From: Chlamydiota bacterium
GTDB taxonomy: Bacteria; Chlamydiota; Chlamydiia; Chlamydiales; Criblamydiaceae
Assembly: GCA_021772365.1 (NCBI GenBank)
Contig: JAJFMC010000035.1
Span: forward strand, 1-5,345
Length of the DNA stretch: 5,345 nucleotides
Reading direction: 5' to 3'
Shown: positions 1 through 4,624 of the stretch, piece after piece
Layout: each line of letters begins with the position of its first letter
How positions within the stretch are numbered: position 1 is the first letter of the stretch
Translations under genes and position numbers: made by a program
The notes under the pieces: model-generated
What the model was told of the DNA's origin: nothing
Databases searched by the model: none
Seen by the model: only the letters and a program-made list of their open reading frames with translations

Positions 1-24
1 AATTTAAGAGTGAATACGGAACAA

Positions 25-43
25 GGATTTTTCATAAAAATCC
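25..43 (-). terminator. Small hairpin downstream of the minus-strand gene remnant
   Basis: Perfect 8-bp inverted repeat, GGATTTTT-CAT-AAAAATCC, with a 3-base loop. It lies about 33 bases beyond the last stop codon of the decayed minus-strand reading frame, where a terminator for that gene would be expected. The stem is AT-rich and no uninterrupted T tract follows it on the minus strand, so termination is only a possibility; it may be a chance AT-rich palindrome. Confidence 0.25.
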
Positions 44-75
44 ATTGCTTCATATTAGCTTACAGTATGAATTGT

Positions 76-341
76 TTATATGGGATGATACACAGCTAAA
101 ACTTTTTTGAGCACGCCATCTACTTCCTGTAACTCCTTGGATGTCGTCTTTAATCGGATCGCGCCGTAAGATTTCGAGCATGTTTTTTTCGTAACTCTTT
201 GATTTGCATTTCTCGGGAGCTGAGTTCGGTGGGGTGAATGTAAGCATCACTCTCTTCTTCGATAAAGCGATCGACATTTTCTTCCAGTCTCTTACCGAAA
301 TATTCCTTCGCTTCAGCAATATCTTTCTCCTTTATGATCTT
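76..341 (-). pseudogene. Frame-broken remnant of a small protein gene, family unknown
   Basis: Three minus-strand frames look protein-like in succession. Frame A (341 to 150) has GAA-rich, RNY-type codons and reads AEAKEYFGKRLEENVDRFIE, then a Glu/Lys-rich helical stretch ending in ELRKK, with a stop at 152-150. At the run of seven A's after ELR, a one-base change enters a second frame reading MLEILRRDPIKDDIQ. A further shift near 130 enters a third frame reading KELQEVDGVLKKVLAVYHPI, ending in TAA at 78-76. Together these would make a charged helical protein of about 85-90 residues. An AAGGAG ribosome-binding site (332-327) precedes the remnant, but frame A has no ATG, GTG or TTG near its beginning; a TTG at 319-317 opens the middle frame instead. 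That alternative is an unbroken 89-codon frame, but its first half has poor protein character. An in-frame stop at 344-342 shows the gene does not extend further upstream. I do not recognise the family. The inverted repeat GATCTT-TTAAT-AAGATC (336-352) overlaps its 5' end. Confidence 0.4.
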
Positions 342-427
342 TTAATAAGATCTAATAAATAGATTAAGGTGTAAGGTTATTTACTAGTTTTAGTATAGAT
401 TGTTTGGGGTTTTTTTTGATGTCGAAC

Positions 428-457
428 ATTTACAAAATATTTACACAACATAAATAT
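428..457 (+). promoter_or_regulatory. Candidate promoter/operator of the 300-residue protein gene
   Basis: Two copies of ATTTACA start 11 bases apart (428 and 439), about one helical turn. The first contains TTTACA (429-434), a fair -35 element, with AT-rich -10-like sequence at 450-457 after a 15-17 base gap. An inverted repeat, ATATTTA-N7-TAAATAT (437-457), spans the space between the elements, where a repressor or other dimeric regulator could bind. The start codon lies about 70 bases downstream. The whole stretch is very AT-rich, so such matches can arise by chance. Confidence 0.3.
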
Positions 458-527
458 CTGTTTCGTACGATCATCTACTTTTGAAAGAGAGAAATGATTG
501 AACTCATATTAAAAGGAGATATTAAAA

Positions 528-1430
528 ATGAAAATAGATAATCAAAATGAAATTACTGTACTACCTTCAGAACAACATCAAGAAGTGACTTCAAGTTGGG
601 AAGGAAAAAAGGTTTCTAAAAAACCTGTAGAATCAGAAACAACCAAAAAATCGATTACCGTTTTTACTAAAGTTAAAAATTTTATGAAGGCTGCTTGGAG
701 GAATAAATACAAAATCCTTCTTGCTACTTTAGGAGTTATCACCCTAGGTGCAGCGGTAACAGGCGCATCTGTGCTGATCGCCAAAAAAGTGAATCGTAAA
801 GCTTTGCCGCAAATCAAGCCTAATGATGAAGAGGGGAAAACTCCAAAACTTACGCATCCAACTCTAGACCGTCCGGTAAGAGAAGGGATTCGTCGACCTA
901 CACAACACAAGCTTCATGAGAAGCTTGTTAGTGGTGAGAATAAAGTCGACGAAGAAGTTATCGTAGCTATTACACAAAAGGACGATCAGATTGTAGATTC
1001 TCATACCTCTCCAGATCCTGATGATCAATTGGTGAAAGTAGAAAAGGATCATGTTGAAAGTAGTGAAGATAAGGAACAAGGGGTTCCGGGAAAGTCTCAA
1101 GAGCACGTTATTGAAAAGCAACCAGATCAGGAAGTTAAAGAACCTGTCATCATGCAGATTGCTAGTGATGAGGATTCTGTTCTTGAGCAGTTTATCCTTG
1201 AAACAGTGATAGCTGACTCTGCGAAAATACAAGAACATCAATCTGTAAGTAAACCTCAACAGTCTCCTGTGCGTAAGCCAAGGACAAGGAAACAAATCCA
1301 TGAAGAGCGTAAGCTTAAGCGGAAATTGAGTAAGTATAAGAGAAAGATGGCGGGACACCCGAAAAAGCAAATTAAATATAACCACAAGATTGCCAAGGCT
1401 GTTCAAAAGCTTTCCGTCCTTAGTAGATAG
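528..1430 (+). CDS. Hypothetical single-span membrane protein with charge-segregated tail
   Basis: A 300-residue protein of no family I recognise. The start is well supported: AAGGAG (513-518) lies 9 bases before the ATG. Residues 1-60 are hydrophilic and end in a basic stretch (around KVKNFMKAAWRNKYK). Residues 63-85 form one Ala/Gly/Val/Leu-rich membrane span, followed by KKVNRK. There are positive charges on both sides, so topology is unclear; the span is too far from the N-terminus for a normal cleavable signal peptide. Residues 90-135 are Pro/Lys/Arg-rich, about 140-235 are acidic and probably disordered (Asp/Glu/Gln/Ser), and 249-300 are strongly basic (for example RKLKRKLSKYKRK). There is no cysteine. 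A basic tail could bind nucleic acid, phospholipid or an acidic partner, but nothing shows which. A host-directed membrane effector is conceivable if this is an intracellular bacterium; however, there is one span, not the paired spans of chlamydial Inc proteins. It appears monocistronic, followed by a strong hairpin. Confidence 0.8.
   Translation: MKIDNQNEITVLPSEQHQEVTSSWEGKKVSKKPVESETTKKSITVFTKVKNFMKAAWRNKYKILLATLGVITLGAAVTGASVLIAKKVNRKALPQIKPNDEEGKTPKLTHPTLDRPVREGIRRPTQHKLHEKLVSGENKVDEEVIVAITQKDDQIVDSHTSPDPDDQLVKVEKDHVESSEDKEQGVPGKSQEHVIEKQPDQEVKEPVIMQIASDEDSVLEQFILETVIADSAKIQEHQSVSKPQQSPVRKPRTRKQIHEERKLKRKLSKYKRKMAGHPKKQIKYNHKIAKAVQKLSVLSR
907..928 (+). repeat. Perfect 9-bp inverted repeat inside the 300-residue protein gene
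   Basis: ACAAGCTTC and its exact reverse complement GAAGCTTGT are separated by 4 bases. It falls in the codons for HKLHEKL, where two AAG-CTT (Lys-Leu) pairs create it. In mRNA it would form a 9-bp stem with a 4-base loop. It may be a by-product of repeated KL residues. Confidence 0.45.
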
Positions 1431-1450
1431 GAAACTCAATTAAGTTCGCA

Positions 1451-1484
1451 TTACCCCTATGCCCCATTGGGGCATAGGCGGTAA
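1451..1484 (+). terminator. Strong stem-loop after the 300-residue protein gene
   Basis: A perfect 10-bp stem (CCTATGCCCC at 1456-1465 pairs with GGGGCATAGG at 1469-1478) closes a 3-base ATT loop. Across one bulged C (1479) it continues for five more pairs, TTACC (1451-1455) with GGTAA (1480-1484), giving 15 pairs in all. It begins about 20 bases after the stop codon, the usual place for a terminator. No U tract follows, so it is not a canonical intrinsic terminator; it may instead protect the mRNA 3' end or belong to the adjoining repeat element, whose left arm starts on the last two stem bases. Confidence 0.55.
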
Positions 1485-1548
1485 GCTAACAGATTGTAAG
1501 TTGATGAGGATTAGAATTTATCCCCGAAGGAGGTACGGAATGTAGCTC
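1483..1548 (+). repeat. Left arm of long inverted repeat
   Basis: Positions 1483-1509 match the reverse complement of 1811-1837 at 26 of 27 bases. The inner part, 1510-1548, aligns to the reverse complement of 1773-1810 at about 32 of 40 columns with two single-base gaps. The inner end carries ATGTAGC (1540-1546), conserved in the other arm, preceded by AAGGAGGT (1527-1534), a perfect Shine-Dalgarno sequence. The ATG is followed at once by a TAG stop, so no peptide follows from it. Confidence 0.85.
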
Positions 1549-1604
1549 AATGTTATTGAATTAAGGATAAATTTTACCTTCTATCCTAGGAGATTGTGCA
1601 CCGT

Positions 1605-1633
1605 TTCACGGGTAAAAGGAGAACTTCTATAAA
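1605..1633 (+). promoter_or_regulatory. Possible promoter inside the inverted-repeat unit
   Basis: TTCACG (1605-1610) and TATAAA (1628-1633) are separated by exactly 17 bases and match sigma-70 consensus elements moderately well. Transcription would start near 1640, in the gene-free interior. No open frame with a usable start follows closely. Chance occurrence is quite possible. Confidence 0.2.
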
Positions 1634-1659
1634 ATAACATGGAGTGAAACCTTGAAGTA

Positions 1660-1683
1660 GCAAAACTGCTTTTGCCTTTTTTG
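1660..1683 (+). terminator. Possible weak intrinsic terminator in the repeat interior
   Basis: GCAAAA-CTGC-TTTTGC forms a 6-bp stem with a 4-base loop, and is followed one base later by TTTTTT. The layout is that of a rho-independent terminator on the plus strand, but the stem is short and AT-rich. It lies about 20 bases after the expected start site of the candidate promoter at 1605-1633, so any RNA between them would be very short. Confidence 0.25.
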
Positions 1684-1772
1684 CAGAGGTTTTTCCCTGG
1701 GATAAAAAATGGCACGATTTATAGAGTGTGAAAAGCTTGTGATTTGACTAGTTTGTGTCACCCCCTGTACAG

Positions 1773-1837
1773 GGCTACATGCCGTTACCCACTTCGTGGA
1801 TAATTTCAACCCTCATCAACTTACAAACTGTTAGCTT
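1773..1837 (-). repeat. Right arm of long inverted repeat
   Basis: This is the reverse-complement partner of 1483-1548. Read on the minus strand it runs from the GCTAACAG outer end, through GTTGATGAGG, to the ATGTAGC core (1780-1774). Its inner end overlaps a perfect 12-bp palindrome, CCCTGTACAGGG (1763-1774), which the left arm lacks. Single-base gaps between the arms would break any reading frame, so the shared sequence is being kept, or was copied, as DNA or RNA and not as protein. Confidence 0.85.
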
Positions 1838-1927
1838 CCAGCTTATTCCTCAGGGGAGCGGTAGGAGAATATTTCCGTGCTGTGGTTCAATCTAAATTCA
1901 TTCTTCTTTCAAAAAAAAAATAATTAC
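1838..1927. other. Intergenic stretch with A10 homopolymer before the efflux operon
   Basis: No gene is visible here. The first 29 bases weakly resemble the flank outside the left repeat arm in inverted orientation. A pyrimidine-rich stretch (1901-1910) then leads into ten consecutive A's (1911-1920), directly upstream of the likely operon promoter. An A tract at this place could act as an UP-like element or bend the DNA. It is also a slippage-prone homopolymer whose length may vary between isolates. Confidence 0.4.
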
Positions 1928-1958
1928 TTCACACTACAGAATTTAAGATAATTATCTT
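1928..1958 (+). promoter_or_regulatory. Candidate promoter and 14-bp palindromic operator of the efflux operon
   Basis: TTCACA (1928-1933) matches the -35 consensus at 5 of 6 bases; after 16 bases comes AATTAT (1950-1955), a fair -10 element. An alternative -10, GATAAT (1947-1952), is better in sequence but only 13 bases from the -35. Both -10 candidates lie in AAGATAATTATCTT (1945-1958), a perfect 14-bp palindrome ending 13 bases before the channel gene's ATG. A dimeric repressor bound here would block the promoter, the usual TetR- or MarR-type arrangement for efflux operons. No regulator gene lies in the window, and AT-rich palindromes can be accidental. Confidence 0.4.
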
Positions 1959-1971
1959 GTAACTGAGTGTT

Positions 1972-3483
1972 ATGACGAGAAACAAAATTGCAAGTTACCT
2001 AACCCTCTGTGGGTTACTACTGATTCTGACTGGTTGCTGCTTCGATCGTGATCCAAGCTATACTGGCGCCGTTGCTCCAGCATCCGCATGCGAGTGGAAG
2101 CCCAAGCGGTTCATCTACAAAAAAGCTTGCGCAAGAGGGCCTTCTTGCATACTGCCCTCCAATGACGAACCTCTCAATATCGCTAACATGATTGGTATCG
2201 CCCTGTGGAATAATCCGGATACTTGCCAGACATGGTCCGATGCAAGAGCTGCTGCTTTCAACCTTGAAGCTACCGAGAGCATTCTCTATCCCGAACTTGT
2301 GTTAGATCAAACGCTCGTGTCGTCCCAACAAAAGATCGGTGCTGCAACGAGTATCAGCAGTTCGAAATCTACAGCTGGTGGTGCGGTTCTTGGTATGAAT
2401 TCAGGACGGGGTTGTGCGCAAAACTTCGACTTCCTCGTTTCAGCCCTTACTCTAAAATATCTACTTTTTGATTTCGGGGGGCGTTGTGCGTCTATCGAAT
2501 CTGCACGCCAGGCTCTGTACGCTGCTAATTGGTCGCATAATTGGGAAGTGCAAACTGTCGTGTTTAATGTCCTCTACGCTTACTACTCCCACTTGGACGC
2601 CGTAGCTAGCCTAGTTGCAAGTCAGAGCGACCTTGAAGACGCAAGAACGACTCTCGATGCGGCGGAAAAAATGTTTCAGGCGGGTGTAAAAACGATTGCT
2701 GACGTATTACAGGCTCAAGCCAATTTCTCAGGTGTGAGACTCAAGGTTGAGAAGGACTATAGCGCTGTTCAAACAACAATGGGAAAACTCGCACGGGAGC
2801 TTGGACTGCCGGCAAATACGGAGCTGAGTATAGAAATTCTTCCCGAGAATCTTGAACTAGCGAAGTTGAATGTTGGCATTGAAGAGTTGATGGATGCGGC
2901 AAAAGAGTATCGTCCTGATCTAAGTTCGTTACAGGCTCAGTTGCTTGAAAAAGAGGCTAACTTGAGACTCGCACAGTCTGAAGGGAAGCCTAACCTTGTT
3001 GCCGGTGGGGATATTGAGGATGACTACTATTTGAATAATAAAACCCTCAATAGTTATGTCTATAATGCGGCTGTGAAGCTCGAAGTACCGATCTTTTCAG
3101 GGTTCTATTTCCGCAACCGCATCAAGCAGGCGCGCGCTGAGGTACAGGCTGCTTGTGCTGCCTTTCAGAGTAAAGAGTACGATGTGCTGTTAGAGGTCTT
3201 GGAAACCTATTACGACTACCAAACTGCTGTATCGAACTACGCATTTAGTGAAGATTTTCTAGACTCTAGCGAACAGAATTACGAAGTGGCTAATGCTAAT
3301 TACAGGCATGGAACAGGAACGATTCTCGATTTACTTACAGCTCAGAAAACCCTCGCGGATGCTCGTGCACAGAAAATCGACGCCAGAACATTATGGCTGA
3401 CGTCACTAGCAAATATTGCCTATAAAACAGGAACCATTGGTGCTATTGAAAATGGTCATAGCTGTGGATTTGTAAGGAGATAG
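1972..3483 (+). CDS. TolC/OprM-family outer-membrane efflux channel lipoprotein
   Basis: A 503-residue outer-membrane factor that would form the trimeric exit duct of the tripartite pump encoded with it. Residues 1-21 are a lipoprotein signal peptide (basic MTRNK, hydrophobic core, lipobox LTGC) with Cys22 as the predicted acylated residue, as in OprM-type channels. This supports the chosen start even though its ribosome-binding site is weak (GAG, 1965-1967). Two OEP repeats are visible. The first is about residues 68-275, with the strand motif YLLFDFGGR (163-171) and the helix motif GVKTIADVLQAQANF (238-252). The second is about 300-490, with VPIFSGFYFRNRIKQA (372-387) and GTGTILDLLTAQKTLADA (447-464). 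Length is normal for the family. The mature N-terminus is unusually cysteine-rich: Cys22, 23, 40, 53, 59 and 85, with Cys148, 172, 395 and 498 later. It is the first gene of the operon, 1 base before the adaptor gene. Family assignment is secure; the substrate is unknown. Confidence 0.93.
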   Translation: MTRNKIASYLTLCGLLLILTGCCFDRDPSYTGAVAPASACEWKPKRFIYKKACARGPSCILPSNDEPLNIANMIGIALWNNPDTCQTWSDARAAAFNLEATESILYPELVLDQTLVSSQQKIGAATSISSSKSTAGGAVLGMNSGRGCAQNFDFLVSALTLKYLLFDFGGRCASIESARQALYAANWSHNWEVQTVVFNVLYAYYSHLDAVASLVASQSDLEDARTTLDAAEKMFQAGVKTIADVLQAQANFSGVRLKVEKDYSAVQTTMGKLARELGLPANTELSIEILPENLELAKLNVGIEELMDAAKEYRPDLSSLQAQLLEKEANLRLAQSEGKPNLVAGGDIEDDYYLNNKTLNSYVYNAAVKLEVPIFSGFYFRNRIKQARAEVQAACAAFQSKEYDVLLEVLETYYDYQTAVSNYAFSEDFLDSSEQNYEVANANYRHGTGTILDLLTAQKTLADARAQKIDARTLWLTSLANIAYKTGTIGAIENGHSCGFVRR

Positions 3484-3484
3484 T

Positions 3485-4621
3485 ATGGGTAGACTAATTA
3501 TAAGCCTGTTGATTGCAATCGCTTTTATAGGATGCTCAAGCGATCAGGCAAAGAAAGAAAAACCTGCTCCTTCTGTAGAAGTGGAAAAAGTAATTCAGAA
3601 AGATGTGCCCATTTATATCGATGCAGTAGGTAATGTCGGTGCTTGGTATACGATTGATATACGCTCCCAAGTAACGGGCATTTTGCAGGAGGCGCACGTT
3701 GCCGAGGGGCAAGATGTAAAAGTGGGTCAGCTTATCTACACAATCGACCCCGCTCCTTTCAAGGCTTCTTTAGATAAGGCTGAAGCACAGCTTCGTGAGG
3801 ATCTTGCAAGCCTTCGACTTGCTGAGGACAAAGCTCTTCGATATAAAGACCTGGCCGAGCAAGATTACATTTCTCAGTTGCAGTATGACGAATTGATCAC
3901 GAATGTAGAACTGATGGAAGCAAAAGTAGACGTTGACAAAGCTCAGATCGAAGAGGCAAGAATTCAATTGGAATATGCTTATATCCGTTCTCCTGTAAAC
4001 GGGAAAATTAGTTACAACGTCCTCGATCCGGGAAATCTGGTAACCGCAAATTCACAATATGCTCTCACATCTATCAGGCAGATGGATCCTATACTTGTCG
4101 ATTTTAGTATTTCACAAAAAGACTTTCTCAAACTTCAGCAGCAACATGAAGGCGATAAGACAAAGTTTCTCTATCATATGCTAGATACTGACGGTAACCA
4201 AATGACTAAAGAGGGCTCTGTTTACTTCATCGATAATAATTTAGACCTTAGTACCGGTACGATTCTTCTTAAAGGGATGATTGAGAATAAAGATTACTCA
4301 CTGTGGCCTGGGGAATTCGGCAAGGTACAGCTCATTGTAAAAACAGTAAAAGACGGGACTCTCGTTCCACACGCTGCTATACAGGTGGGACAGAAGGGAG
4401 AGTATATCTTTGTTTTACAAGATGACAATACTGTTAAAGTACAAGGTGTTGTGACTATCGAACTGTTTGATGACTATTTCCTGGTGAAAGGGGGAGTTAA
4501 GCCTGGTGATAAGGTTGTTACAAATGGGCAAATCAATTTACAACCCGGAATAAAAGTGCAGGTGAAGCAAAGAGATAGTAACAGTGAAGATGGCGAAATT
4601 AAGCAGAAAAAAGCGGCGTAA
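3485..4621 (+). CDS. RND efflux periplasmic adaptor (AcrA/MdtA-like membrane fusion protein)
   Basis: A 378-residue membrane fusion protein that would bridge the pump in the inner membrane to the outer-membrane channel. The N-terminus is a short lipoprotein-type signal ending IGC, with Cys17 the predicted lipid anchor; Phe at lipobox position -3 is not the preferred residue. The domains are in the usual order. The first lipoyl half is about 58-89 (IRSQVTGILQEAHVAEGQDV), and the alpha-helical hairpin about 90-162. The second lipoyl half is YIRSPVNGKISYNVLDPGNL (166-185). The beta-barrel is about 200-285, with LSTGTILLKG (255-264) and LWPGEFGKVQL (273-283), and the membrane-proximal domain about 290-360 (VPHAAIQVGQKGEYIFVLQD). 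It has a short charged tail. AAGGAG (3474-3479) lies inside the last codons of the channel gene, 5 bases before the ATG, and only one base separates the two genes, implying coupled translation. Length is typical. The family call is firm; MdtA is the closest named type by context. Confidence 0.94.
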   Translation: MGRLIISLLIAIAFIGCSSDQAKKEKPAPSVEVEKVIQKDVPIYIDAVGNVGAWYTIDIRSQVTGILQEAHVAEGQDVKVGQLIYTIDPAPFKASLDKAEAQLREDLASLRLAEDKALRYKDLAEQDYISQLQYDELITNVELMEAKVDVDKAQIEEARIQLEYAYIRSPVNGKISYNVLDPGNLVTANSQYALTSIRQMDPILVDFSISQKDFLKLQQQHEGDKTKFLYHMLDTDGNQMTKEGSVYFIDNNLDLSTGTILLKGMIENKDYSLWPGEFGKVQLIVKTVKDGTLVPHAAIQVGQKGEYIFVLQDDNTVKVQGVVTIELFDDYFLVKGGVKPGDKVVTNGQINLQPGIKVQVKQRDSNSEDGEIKQKKAA

Positions 4622-4624
4622 AAG

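Larger units (their letters stand above)
1483..1837. mobile_element. Gene-free 355-bp unit bounded by long inverted repeats (MITE-like?)
   Basis: The two ends are reverse complements of each other over about 65 bases (see the two arms). The roughly 224 bases between them hold no convincing gene. The unit therefore resembles a miniature inverted-repeat element, or two opposed copies of an intergenic repeat of the REP/BIME kind. No clear target-site duplication flanks it: outside the left arm is GGCGGT, outside the right arm CCAGCT. Weaker similarity seems to continue outward, with 16 of 29 positions matching by hand between 1454-1482 and the reverse complement of 1838-1866. The true ends may therefore lie further out, and the copies are probably old. 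Function and mobility are not shown by the sequence. Confidence 0.45.

Noticed and set aside
402..420. GGGG followed by T8 as an intrinsic terminator
   Set aside because: No stem precedes the T run on the plus strand, and on the minus strand it reads as an A run before C's, so it lacks terminator form in both directions.
578..910. A 110-codon minus-strand open frame inside the same gene
   Set aside because: It is another shadow frame, with no ribosome-binding site noted and overlapping the well-supported gene entirely.
864..1439. A 191-codon open frame on the minus strand opposite the 300-residue protein
   Set aside because: The plus-strand gene has a strong ribosome-binding site and coherent domain layout; the opposite frame is an Leu/Phe-rich shadow of Lys/Glu codons.
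1536..1610. Possible tRNA or SRP RNA, because CGGAATGTAGCTCAATG resembles tRNA 5' ends and a piece of 4.5S RNA
   Set aside because: No T-arm, anticodon arm or matching acceptor 3' strand can be found, and the rest of 4.5S RNA does not align. The likeness is limited to a dozen bases.
1627..1809. A 60-codon minus-strand open frame starting at TTG within the right repeat arm
   Set aside because: It has a poor start and ribosome-binding site, and its beginning lies in repeat sequence whose other copy has single-base gaps that break the frame. The composition is not convincing as protein.
1880..1900. GGTTCAATC resembling a tRNA T-loop
   Set aside because: The flanking bases do not form the 5-bp T stem, and no other tRNA arm precedes it.
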